In this document: in pieces, positions 17,192 to 25,482 of the stretch
Layout of the letters: each line of letters begins with the position of its first letter
Numbering within the stretch: position 1 is the first letter of the stretch
Notes under the pieces: generated by a model
What the model saw: the letters and a program-made list of their open reading frames with translations, nothing else
Databases searched by the model: none
Told to the model about the DNA's origin: nothing
NCBI RefSeq assembly: GCF_037081675.1
Contig: NZ_JAZAQL010000001.1
Location: 434,001 to 498,000 of the forward strand
DNA: 64,000 nucleotides
Direction: 5' to 3'
Origin: Halorubellus litoreus
GTDB taxonomy: Archaea > Halobacteriota > Halobacteria > Halobacteriales > Natrialbaceae
Translations under genes and position numbers: made by a program

Positions 17192-18091
17192 TTATCGGTC
17201 GGTCGTGTCGGTGTACGCGTCGATAGCGGCGGTATAGCCCTCGCGGTACGTGGGGTACCGGAACTCGTAGCCGAGGTCGCGGAGCCGCGAGTTGTCGACG
17301 CGTTTCTCGGCGCGGATGCGGCGTTCGGCGGCGGCGGAGAGGTCGCCGTCGGCGAGGCGTTCGGTCGTCGTCTGCTTCTCGGGCGCGGGTTCGCCGCAGG
17401 CGTCGGCGAGGTGGTCGGCGAACGTCCACTTCGAGACGGGTTCGTCGTCGACGACGTGGACGACGTCGCCGCGAGCGCGGTCGGTCTCGAGGAGGAACCG
17501 GACGGCGCCGGCGGCGTCGTCGCGATGGATCATGTTCAGGTAGCCTTCGGTGACGGGGCCGTCGACGTACCGCTCCAGCCGGTACCGGTCGGGGCCGTAG
17601 AGCCCGGCGAAGCGCGCGACGGTGCCGTCGATGCCGTAGAGACGGTCGGCGGCGAGCGCGACGGCTTCGGCGCTCGCGAGCACCCGCGTCTTCGCGGTCG
17701 TCGGATCGATGGGCGTGGACTCGTCCACCCAGTCGCCGCCGTGGTCGCCGAACACGCCAGTGCTGGACGTGTAGACGAGGCGTCGCGGCGGGTCGTCCCG
17801 GGTCGCGTACTCGCCGAGCGCGGTCTGGAGGCCGTCGACGTACACCTCGCGGGCGACGTCGGCCCCACGCCCGCCCGAGGAGGCGGCGAACACTAGCGCG
17901 TCGGCGTCCGGGAGCGCCGCGACCGATTCGGCGTCCGTGACGTCCGCCTGCACGCCGTCGAAGCCCGCGCCCTCGATGGCGTCGAGCCCCGATTCGCTCC
18001 GGCGGACGCCGACGACGTCGTGCCCGCGGTCGACGAGCTGGCGGCCGAGTTCGATACCGACGTACCCACAGCCGAGGACGACCACTCGCAT
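17192..18091 (-). CDS. NAD(P)-dependent sugar epimerase/dehydratase-like protein
   Basis: This 299-residue extended short-chain dehydrogenase has the cofactor loop MRVVVLGCGYVGIELG at the N-terminus and a YTSSTGVFGDHGG active-site strand. The usual YxxxK is not obvious; the region reads DPTTAKTRVLASAEAVAL. It also has an ARFAGLYGPDRY block. The GxGxxG form and missing Tyr-Lys place it with atypical epimerase-like proteins such as YeeZ/Gtt1-type relatives, so catalysis may be lost or altered. The start at 18091 places the Rossmann loop at the N-terminus. Confidence 0.8.
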   Translation of the reverse strand: MRVVVLGCGYVGIELGRQLVDRGHDVVGVRRSESGLDAIEGAGFDGVQADVTDAESVAALPDADALVFAASSGGRGADVAREVYVDGLQTALGEYATRDDPPRRLVYTSSTGVFGDHGGDWVDESTPIDPTTAKTRVLASAEAVALAADRLYGIDGTVARFAGLYGPDRYRLERYVDGPVTEGYLNMIHRDDAAGAVRFLLETDRARGDVVHVVDDEPVSKWTFADHLADACGEPAPEKQTTTERLADGDLSAAAERRIRAEKRVDNSRLRDLGYEFRYPTYREGYTAAIDAYTDTTDR

Positions 18092-18214
18092 ACGCGACGG
18101 TCGGGCGAGCACGAACTTGAACCCTCCCGTCTCGCGGCGGCGATGGCGACCGGCGGCCGGCGACCTCGCCGTGCGCGGTCAGCGCTGGCGGCTCGCGACC
18201 CCTGACCGCATCGG

Positions 18215-18646
18215 TCAGCGCTGGCGGCTGGCGATGACGTGCTGGATGTGGACGTACTCGTCGAACGACATGGGTGCGCGGCGCTCGATCTTCTGCTGGA
18301 CCTCCTTCGCGTCCAGTTCGATGGCGAGGTCGCTCTCGACGGCGTCGACGTCCATGACGCCGGTGGTCATCCCGAGCAGGAGGTGATCGCACGCGATCTC
18401 GACGACGGTGTCGGGGTCGGCGACGCCGTCCTTCAGGGAGAGCACGGCCGCGGCGTCCGCGAGCGAGAGGCCCTCGGGGAGGTCGGCGTCGGCGAGCCGT
18501 TCGACGGCGTCGCGGTCGAGGCCGGTGGCGTCGACGACGGCGTCGACGCCGTGGCTCTCGACGACGGCGGCGAGGTCCTGGGCGTACTCGGCGCGGAGGT
18601 CGTCGACGGAGAGCCCGTCGACGTCGTGGCGCTGGTCGTGGAACAT
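18215..18646 (-). CDS. DUF5791-type haloarchaeal protein (also read as the C-terminal part of the long ORF)
   Basis: This 143-residue soluble acidic protein (MFHDQRHDVDGLS...) has a helical repeat-like core and the conserved-looking segments CDHLLLGMTTGVMDVDAVE and ERRAPMSFDEYVHIQH. I recall it as DUF5791, function unknown. An ATTTGTA element ~26 bases before this ATG offers its own leaderless promoter. There is no stop codon between it and the upstream membrane protein, so it may be made both alone and as a fusion. It is the last gene of the secretion-like operon. Confidence 0.7.
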   Translation of the reverse strand: MFHDQRHDVDGLSVDDLRAEYAQDLAAVVESHGVDAVVDATGLDRDAVERLADADLPEGLSLADAAAVLSLKDGVADPDTVVEIACDHLLLGMTTGVMDVDAVESDLAIELDAKEVQQKIERRAPMSFDEYVHIQHVIASRQR

Positions 18647-21600
18647 GGACGGTCGTTGCCGCCGCGGGTACAAATCTCCATCACACTCGCCGCGACGACA
18701 GCGAGTGGCGGTCGACGCGTTCGCGGTCTCGTTCCTCGCCGTTTCGTCGACGGCGTCGCTCGCGCCCGGTCTGGTGTCGGGGACTGGGTTCGGCCACCCG
18801 GGTGAGTCCTCGAACGCGACGAGGTTCCGGTCGCCGAGGCCGCCGCGACCGGGTGGGACGACGACGGCGACGGGGACGGTGGCGCGCGCGGTGACGCGGT
18901 CGGCGTACCCGAGGCGGTCGTCGACGCCGTCGCCGTCGACGTCCACGGCGACCGCCGCGCCGTCGCGGACGTACGTCGTCCCGCCGGCGCCACTGGCTGT
19001 GCCGTCGCGCGCTCGGACGGCGAACGTCGGGTACGTGGCGTTCGCGTCCACGACCCAGACGTTCGCGGTCGCGTACCAGTGTCCGGGGACGGGCGCGAGC
19101 GGGAGGCCGAGGAACGACGCGTTCGTCGAGTTCGTGGCGCCGCCGACGAACTCGCGCGTGGCGTTCTCGGCGACGCCGCCGGCGCGCGCGTCGAGGTACG
19201 ACCGGAGTTCCGCGACGAGGTCGTCCGCGGGTCGGACGGTGCTGCTGGCGCGCGCTCGCCGGAGCGCCGCGGCGACGTGCGTTCGCGTCGCGTCCCGGAA
19301 CTGCGCGTCGACGGTACTGACTCCTGCGGTGTCCGCGGCGCGCTCTGCGGTCGCGGCGACGATACGGGCGGTGGCGCTCTCGTTCACGATGGCGCGACCG
19401 CGAGCGGCGGTCGTCGAGTAGGTCGCGAACGCGTCCGCGACGGCGGCGCTCGCGACGTCTCGTTCGAGCGCGGTGCGTGCGGCGAGCGTCGACGCAACCC
19501 GCCCGCGGGTGGCGGCGACGGACGCGGCGACCGCGTCCCGCACGCGATTCTCGCGTCCGGTGAGCGCGTCCGTCCGGTCGGCTTCGGGGACGTCCCCGGC
19601 GCGCTCGAGCTGGCGGACGGCCGCGCGGAGCGTCGTCCCGCCGGCGCCGGGTGCGACCGCGTCGACGACGCGCGACGCGACGTCTCCCGAGGGCACGGTG
19701 AAGACGTTCACGTTCCGCGCGGCGAGCGGATGCACGCTGCTGGCGCGCGCGACCGACGGGACGCGCTCGGCGTCGACGCCGTCGACGACGAGGTACGACG
19801 GCGACCCCATGACGGCGACGTCGACGTCGCCGACGAGGTGGTTCGACGCCGCTGGCGGCGGGTCGTCGTCGGTATCCTGGATGGCGCGCTGGACGGCGGC
19901 GACGCCGCCGACGGCGCGGTCGGTCACGTCCGCGACCGTCCGGTCGACCGCACGGCGAGCACGGGAGAGGACGCGTTCGTCGGCGCGCACCCTCGCTTCG
20001 AGGCGCGCTTCGACGCGAGCGAGGTACGCGCGTTCGGCGGCGACGGTGGCGAGCGCCGCGACGGAGTCGTACTCGGCGCGCGCCGGTGCGAGCGCCGCTC
20101 GGCGGTCGCGGACGGCGTCGAGGAGGGCCGCTGTCGCCGGGTCGCCGGTGAGCGCGCTCTCGCGCTCGACGGCGACGGAGAGGTTCCGGACGTCCTCGCG
20201 GAGGGTGGCGACGGCATCATAGACGACCGCTCGGGTCCGGTTCGTCGTCCGGCCGCGTGCCGGAATCGTCCGCAGGCCGGGGTCGCCGACGGCAGCACGG
20301 CCGGCGATGCTGTCGACGCCGCCCTGGACGGCGAGCGCGCGGTCCGCGTCGCGCGCCACGTCCACGAGGTTCGGGTCGACGTCGGAGCGCTCGCGGAACG
20401 CCGACGGGACGGCGCCGGTGACCGCGTCGAGGTCGACGCGGTCGCTCGCGTTCGGCCGGTGACTGGCGTGCACGGCGACGCCCACGCGCACGCGACCCTG
20501 CGTGGTGTCGGTCGTCTCGGTTCTCTCGGTCCGCTCGGTCGTCTCGTTCCGTCGCGTCCACGTGGTCCGCGCCGTCCGCGTGACGGTCACCGACCGCGTC
20601 GCGGCGTGGACGCGCGTCTCGTCGGCTCGCGGCGCAGGGATGGGACCGGACCCGTCGGCGACGGCGACGTCCCGGCTCGTGGTCGTCGAGCCGGCGGTCC
20701 AGTTCGGGCCGGGCGACCGCGGGTCCGGCGTCGGCGCGCGCTCGACGGTTCGCGTGCGGACCGCCGGCCGGAGCGCGGCGTCGTAGCTCGCACCGACGAC
20801 GGCGTCGAGTCCCGGCCCGTCCTCGCCGGCGAGGAACGCGGCGAACGCGTCGTCGGCGGTCGCACCCACCGACACCGAGAGCGCGCTCTCGGGGCCGGCG
20901 TCGGGTTCCGGTATCGCGGGGACGTCGGGCGAGGTGTACGCGAACGTCCCGCCGGGATGCGACCCGAGGACGGCGTCGAGGTAGCGTTCGGCGTTCGCGC
21001 CCGGGCGCTTCCACTGCTGGGTGAACTCGCGGACGCCGACGCGAGCGATGGCGCGCCGGTACGCGCGGACGCCGGCCGCGTCCGCCCTGCCGAACGTGCC
21101 GCGCTGGGTCGCGAGCGCCGCGCCGTTCGCGGCGAGCGCGACGTGCCGGGTCGCGAGGACGTTCCCGACCGGCCCGCCGGCGTACTGCGCGCCTCCGCGG
21201 AGCCACGCCAGCGCGTAGAGGCGCGCCGCGAACTGTCGACCGAACCCGTGGCCGGCGACCGCGCCACGCGAGAGGCGTTCGTCGTACGCCGCGACCTGGT
21301 CGTGGAGCGCGAGCGCGGGCGATGCGACCGTCACGGCGAACGACCGTTTTTCGCGGCGGACGACGCGGTCGTCGACGCGCACGGTCAGGGAGACGTTCCG
21401 GACGGCGACCGCGACGGTCGCGTTCCCCCGCCCGGACAGCGAGACGCGTCGCTTCGCGGCTCGGAGGTCGTCGGGGTCGTCGACGTCGGGGAGCGAGAGC
21501 GTGGCGGTCGCGTCGCCGACGCGGACGGTCGTCGCGGCGAGCGCACGCTCGACGCGAACGTATCCGCGGACGCTCAGCGCGTCACGGTACGGGCGACTGT

Positions 21601-21862
21601 CGTTCAGGACGCGCCCGTAAGGGGTGTCCGCCGGCGAGACGACGGGGTTCGCGGCGCCACGTGCGAGCGCCGTCGAGACCGCCGTCCTGAGCGCGGTGCG
21701 CGCGCCGGCGGTCGCTCGCTCCACCGCGACCGCGGCGTCGGGCCGCGCGGGCTCGGGCGTCGGCCGGGAGACGGTGGCGGCGACGCCCGCGGCGGCGACG
21801 AGCAGGAGCGCGCCGACGAGCGCGAACGGGACGCGACCGCGGTCGTCGTCGGCGAGCCTCAC
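18215..21862 (-). CDS. Large exported single-helix protein (DUF7286-type), fused in frame to DUF5791
   Basis: This 1215-residue frame uses a GTG start that overlaps the previous stop (GTGA). An N-terminal membrane helix after Asp-Arg-Gly (DDRGRVPFALVGALLLVAAA) resembles TadE/TadG-type pilus proteins. About 1050 residues outside the cell follow, rich in Ala, Arg, Thr and sequons such as NRT, NAS and NET. Regions around residues 560-720 are predicted coiled coil. The segment FLGLPLAPVPGHWYATANVW and a calcium-like DVDGDGVDDRLGYAD lie near the end. The last 143 residues are the DUF5791-type domain. A natural stop before it may have been lost by a one-base change. Confidence 0.7.
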   Translation of the reverse strand: MRLADDDRGRVPFALVGALLLVAAAGVAATVSRPTPEPARPDAAVAVERATAGARTALRTAVSTALARGAANPVVSPADTPYGRVLNDSRPYRDALSVRGYVRVERALAATTVRVGDATATLSLPDVDDPDDLRAAKRRVSLSGRGNATVAVAVRNVSLTVRVDDRVVRREKRSFAVTVASPALALHDQVAAYDERLSRGAVAGHGFGRQFAARLYALAWLRGGAQYAGGPVGNVLATRHVALAANGAALATQRGTFGRADAAGVRAYRRAIARVGVREFTQQWKRPGANAERYLDAVLGSHPGGTFAYTSPDVPAIPEPDAGPESALSVSVGATADDAFAAFLAGEDGPGLDAVVGASYDAALRPAVRTRTVERAPTPDPRSPGPNWTAGSTTTSRDVAVADGSGPIPAPRADETRVHAATRSVTVTRTARTTWTRRNETTERTERTETTDTTQGRVRVGVAVHASHRPNASDRVDLDAVTGAVPSAFRERSDVDPNLVDVARDADRALAVQGGVDSIAGRAAVGDPGLRTIPARGRTTNRTRAVVYDAVATLREDVRNLSVAVERESALTGDPATAALLDAVRDRRAALAPARAEYDSVAALATVAAERAYLARVEARLEARVRADERVLSRARRAVDRTVADVTDRAVGGVAAVQRAIQDTDDDPPPAASNHLVGDVDVAVMGSPSYLVVDGVDAERVPSVARASSVHPLAARNVNVFTVPSGDVASRVVDAVAPGAGGTTLRAAVRQLERAGDVPEADRTDALTGRENRVRDAVAASVAATRGRVASTLAARTALERDVASAAVADAFATYSTTAARGRAIVNESATARIVAATAERAADTAGVSTVDAQFRDATRTHVAAALRRARASSTVRPADDLVAELRSYLDARAGGVAENATREFVGGATNSTNASFLGLPLAPVPGHWYATANVWVVDANATYPTFAVRARDGTASGAGGTTYVRDGAAVAVDVDGDGVDDRLGYADRVTARATVPVAVVVPPGRGGLGDRNLVAFEDSPGWPNPVPDTRPGASDAVDETARNETANASTATRCRRGECDGDLYPRRQRPSMFHDQRHDVDGLSVDDLRAEYAQDLAAVVESHGVDAVVDATGLDRDAVERLADADLPEGLSLADAAAVLSLKDGVADPDTVVEIACDHLLLGMTTGVMDVDAVESDLAIELDAKEVQQKIERRAPMSFDEYVHIQHVIASRQR

Positions 21863-22746
21863 GGCGACCACGTCCTGACGGTGAGAACGACGACGCGCGG
21901 CCTGGCAGCGGCCGCGGCCTCCTCGGGGGTCTCGTACTCCGAGCGCACTGCGGCGACGTACCGGTCGGCGAGCGATCGCGAGAGGAGCGCGTTCGCGCGC
22001 TGGACGCGACCGCCGGCGAGCGCGCCCGTCGGCTCCACGTCCAGCGCTCCTCCGAGCGTCCGGTACCGCGAGACGACCGCGGACCGCGTCGCGGGGTCGC
22101 GGAGCGCCCAGCGCGTCCGCGACGGCGCCAGCACCGTGGGGACCGTCGCGTCCGCCACGGTGCGCGCAACCCCCTGAACGCCGTCCTCGGCCGCCGCACC
22201 TCGAACCTCGCCCGGGTTCGGACCGCTTCCGACGGGCACCCGGATGCGAGCGACCGAGACGTCCACGTCCCGCGGCACCGCCGGCCCAACCGTCGCCTCC
22301 CCCGACGCTTCGCTCCCAGGGAGTGGCGCGTACGACGCCGTGACGTTCACCACCGCGTCGAGACCCGCGAACGTGGTCCGCGTTCGGTTCGCGACACCTG
22401 CCCGGAACCGGTTCCCGGCGTCCGGCGAGCCGCTGGTGTCGACCGAGCCGCTCCCGGGAACACCGAAGTCCGCGACCGCTGCACGAGCGAGTAGCGCCGC
22501 GAGCGTCCCGTGGGTGCGTCGGTCGCCGGGAGCGTCGACCGTGGTGGTCGTCGTGGACAGCAGCGTCGTCGCGCGGTCAGCGGTCCGCGCGTCGTGAGCC
22601 TCTGGCGGCGGGGAGGCGGCCGCGAGAACGCCGACGGCGGCGGAGACGAGGAGGAGACAGCAGACGACGTCGAGCGTCGTGCTCGACGCACGGTCGCTCC
22701 GAGCGCGAGGGCGGTCGCCGCTGGATTCGCTGTCAGTCGAACTCAT
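21859..22746 (-). CDS. Single-helix secreted pilin-like protein (DUF7284-type)
   Basis: This 295-residue protein has a charged N-terminus, then a hydrophobic helix (TTLDVVCCLLLVSAAVGVLA, residues ~25-44), then an exported Ala/Thr/Val-rich domain. It resembles TadE/TadG pseudopilins in layout. Start and stop overlap both neighbours by four bases (ATGA upstream, GTGA downstream), so it is strictly coupled. The C-terminus reads VVVLTVRTWSP. No enzyme motif is seen. I recall DUF7284 for this family. It is likely a minor pilus or assembly subunit. Confidence 0.75.
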   Translation of the reverse strand: MSSTDSESSGDRPRARSDRASSTTLDVVCCLLLVSAAVGVLAAASPPPEAHDARTADRATTLLSTTTTTVDAPGDRRTHGTLAALLARAAVADFGVPGSGSVDTSGSPDAGNRFRAGVANRTRTTFAGLDAVVNVTASYAPLPGSEASGEATVGPAVPRDVDVSVARIRVPVGSGPNPGEVRGAAAEDGVQGVARTVADATVPTVLAPSRTRWALRDPATRSAVVSRYRTLGGALDVEPTGALAGGRVQRANALLSRSLADRYVAAVRSEYETPEEAAAAARPRVVVLTVRTWSP

Positions 22747-23147
22747 CGCCACACCACGACGCGGAGGCGGCCGGTGACGACGACGCCGGGGGCGACGCGA
22801 ACGGCGACGGGTCGCGTTGCACTCGCAGCGTCGGGCGGGCTCGCCGGGCCGACGCGCCAGCGGTCGTCGTCGGTCGCGAGCACGAACGCGGCGTCGTAGC
22901 CGTCGGGCGCGGTCGAACGGGCGTCCGCGAGGTCGCCGGGGCGGACGACGCCGTCGGTCGCGAGCGCGTCCACGGCCCGCTGGAGCGTCGGCTCCGCGAC
23001 GCGCGGGTCCGCGGGCTCGGGGAACGCACCGTAGAGCGAGCTCGCGTACAGCGCGAGCGCCGCGCCGACGACCATCGTCGCCGCGAGCGCCGGCAGCGGG
23101 CCGGTTTGCCCGCGTCCGTCCCGAGATGAACGAGTGCGGTCGGCCAC
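22743..23147 (-). CDS. Single-helix secreted pilin-like protein (DUF7285-type)
   Basis: This 134-residue protein from a GTG start has Arg-Gly-Gln before the membrane helix (RGQTGPLPALAATMVVGAAL), a pattern like TadE/TadF (RGQxxPL). The exported part is short and compact. The GTG follows the previous stop by one base, and the stop overlaps the next ATG, both typical of this operon. Longer in-frame openings upstream would run into the neighbouring gene and are not needed. I recall it as DUF7285; its function is not established. Confidence 0.75.
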   Translation of the reverse strand: MADRTRSSRDGRGQTGPLPALAATMVVGAALALYASSLYGAFPEPADPRVAEPTLQRAVDALATDGVVRPGDLADARSTAPDGYDAAFVLATDDDRWRVGPASPPDAASATRPVAVRVAPGVVVTGRLRVVVWR

Positions 23148-23148
23148 C

Positions 23149-23625
23149 TCAGGCGAGGACGAGCGTGACACGAACCTCACCCCAGTTGACGCGGCGGACG
23201 CGGACCGAATCGCTCGCGGTCCGCCAGTCGGCGTCGCGTGCGTCACGCCGGGCGGTCTCGGCCGCGGCAGCGAGCGCTCGCGGCGACTCGAACCTCTCGC
23301 CGGGTGGGGCGCCGCGGGCGACCGCCGCGAGCGCGGACCCGGGCGGCGCGGGCGTCACCGGCGCGAACGCGAACGTGGCGTGGGACGAACCCGCCGACGA
23401 CCGCAGCGAGAGCGAGCGAGCCGTCACCCGGACCGCGTTCGCCGAGACCGGGTGCGTGGCCGTTCCCTCGTACTCGCTCGCGGCGAGAGCATCCACGGTG
23501 TTCGCGGCCGCGGACGCGTCCGGCGGCGGTCGCGTCGGGAGGTCGGCTGCGACGCCGACGACGACGAGGCTCGCGGCCGCGAGCCCGAGGAACCAGTACG
23601 TCGCTCCGGGAGCTACGTCGAGCAT
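23149..23625 (-). CDS. Single-helix pilin-like protein (DUF7283-type)
   Basis: This 158-residue protein has a very short N-terminal stub before the helix (MLDVAPGATYWFLGLAAASL) and a ~120-residue external domain ending RVNWGEVRVTLVLA. The start at 23625 was preferred to an ATG ten codons upstream because the helix then sits at the N-terminus. A 78-base gap separates it from the platform gene. It belongs with the three following pilin-like genes; I recall the name DUF7283. Confidence 0.73.
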   Translation of the reverse strand: MLDVAPGATYWFLGLAAASLVVVGVAADLPTRPPPDASAAANTVDALAASEYEGTATHPVSANAVRVTARSLSLRSSAGSSHATFAFAPVTPAPPGSALAAVARGAPPGERFESPRALAAAAETARRDARDADWRTASDSVRVRRVNWGEVRVTLVLA

Positions 23626-23703
23626 GCCGACCGTCGCCGCCCAATCCGTCTTCAACCCTCGGCGGCCTCGAGCACCAGCACCTCGAAAGCGCCGGTCGCG
23701 CGC

Positions 23704-25482
23704 TCAGACGAGCGCGCCGGTGGCGACGACGCCGACGGTGAACGCGCTCGCGGCGGTCGGGAGTGCGGTCGCGAGTTCGCGGCCGACGGCGACGCGGTCC
23801 GGGCCCGCTTCGAGGACGACGGCGAGCGCGGCGAGGATGCCGGCGAGCGCGAGGACGTACGCGCCGACGGCGACCCCGAGTGCGCCCGGGTCGACGCCGG
23901 TGCCCGGTGCGTCGCCGAGGACGGCGTCGGGCGACGCCAGGCCGTCGGCGAGCGCGACGGTCGCCCCGCCGACGAGCGGCCCGAACAGGCGGCCCGTGGA
24001 GCGGAGCGTGCTCGTGACCGCCGCGAGGTCGTCGCGGCACGCACGCTCGACGTCCGCGAGGTCCTCCAGGTGGTCCGCGACCGCGACGACGGCCTGGCCG
24101 GCGGGCGCGCCCTGCGCGGCGGCGAGCGAGAGCAGGTCGACGACGGCGCGAGCGCGCTGACTCGGCACGTCGGCGAGCGCGCCGTGCTCGCCGAGGAACG
24201 CCTCGCGCGGGCCGACGCCGAGGCGCTCCCGGACGCCGATAGCGGTCTCGAACACCGCGCCGGTCTCGTCGCCGACGTCCGCGCCGGCGGCGAGCGCGTC
24301 CTCGACCGCGTCGCCGTTCGCGACCCGGCGGCCGACCGCGTACGCCGCGTCAACGAGCCCGTCCTCCACGGCGAGGGCACGCTCGCGGACGGACGCCGCG
24401 GCCGCCGTGAGCCGCCCGGCAGCGACCCCGCAGCCGACGCCGGCACCGAGGACGCCGGCGAGCCACGGCGGGACGAGCGCGGCGACCCCCGCAAGTGCGG
24501 GGACGCCGAATCCGCTCGTCGACGCGAGCGCGAACGCGCCACCGCCGACTGCGGTGCCGGCGAGGGCGCCGACGGCGAGCGCGGGCCAGCGTCGCGCCGG
24601 GACGGCGGGATGGTCGCGGTCGACGCGCGGCGGCGGGAACGCGACCGGGCGGTTCGCGAGCACCCACGCCGTCGCCGCGAGGAGCACGAGCGGCAGGAGC
24701 ACGTCGTACACCACGACGACCACGGGGAGCGACGCCGGAAGGCCTGCGGCACCGGCGGCGGGGAGGACGGCGACGAGCGCGAGCGGGAGGAGGACGCCGA
24801 ACGCGTACAGCGCGTTCACGGGCCCGGAGAGCGCGGTCGTGTAGGCTCGAAGGCGGTCGCGCGTCCCGTCGAGGACCGCCTGGAACGCGCGGTCGACGCG
24901 TCGCCCGCGGTCGCCCGCCGGGGCGTCCGGCGCGCTCGCGAGCAGATGGCAGGCCCTGCGGAGACCAGGTGCGTCGTCGGCGTGCGCATCAGCGAACGCG
25001 AGCAGCGCGTCGTCGAGCCGGTCGGTGCGCCGGCAGCGCGCGGCGAGCGCCGCGGCGAGCGCATCGTCGCTTGCGTCGACGGCGAACGCGACCGCGGGTT
25101 CGAGCGCCGGCTCGACGTGCAGTCGGAGCGCGAGTCGCGCGACCAGGTCCGGTGCGCGACCGAGCGCGCGCCGCCGATGGAGCGCCGCGAGCACGACGGG
25201 GAGTTCGTGGACGCCGTGTGCGACCGCGACCGCCGCCGCGAGCGCCACCGGCACGACCACGAACGGTGGAAGCCGAACGAACGACCCCGCGAGGACGACC
25301 CCCACGCCGACGACCGCCGCCGCACCGTAGCCCGCGCGCACAACCGTCTCGCCAGCGGTCGGCACGTCGAGCGTCGCGAGCGCGCCGCGGAGGTCGGCGC
25401 TCGCCTCGACGGCAAGCGGCGCGAGCGCTGCGAGCGCGTCGAGTGCTCGCGGAAGCAGTCCCGAACCGGGGTTGGCGGTCAC
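23704..25482 (-). CDS. Type II/IV secretion membrane platform protein (TadC/FlaJ-like, T2SSF)
   Basis: This 592-residue membrane protein has two repeats. Each has a cytoplasmic helical T2SSF domain followed by paired membrane helices (FVVVPVALAAAVAVAHGVHE in the first; LPVVVVVYDVLLPLVLLAAT in the middle). The second T2SSF region includes RRVANGDAVEDALAAGADVG. It should form the inner-membrane platform driven by the adjacent ATPase. The start is a GTG overlapping the ATPase stop (GTGA); the upstream Arg-rich extension in the same frame is a shadow. Confidence 0.88.
   Translation of the reverse strand: MTANPGSGLLPRALDALAALAPLAVEASADLRGALATLDVPTAGETVVRAGYGAAAVVGVGVVLAGSFVRLPPFVVVPVALAAAVAVAHGVHELPVVLAALHRRRALGRAPDLVARLALRLHVEPALEPAVAFAVDASDDALAAALAARCRRTDRLDDALLAFADAHADDAPGLRRACHLLASAPDAPAGDRGRRVDRAFQAVLDGTRDRLRAYTTALSGPVNALYAFGVLLPLALVAVLPAAGAAGLPASLPVVVVVYDVLLPLVLLAATAWVLANRPVAFPPPRVDRDHPAVPARRWPALAVGALAGTAVGGGAFALASTSGFGVPALAGVAALVPPWLAGVLGAGVGCGVAAGRLTAAAASVRERALAVEDGLVDAAYAVGRRVANGDAVEDALAAGADVGDETGAVFETAIGVRERLGVGPREAFLGEHGALADVPSQRARAVVDLLSLAAAQGAPAGQAVVAVADHLEDLADVERACRDDLAAVTSTLRSTGRLFGPLVGGATVALADGLASPDAVLGDAPGTGVDPGALGVAVGAYVLALAGILAALAVVLEAGPDRVAVGRELATALPTAASAFTVGVVATGALV

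Noticed and set aside
19079..22177. 1032-codon plus-strand frame opposite the DUF7286-type gene
   Set aside because: Composition is that of a shadow frame, and the minus strand has coupled genes with overlaps.
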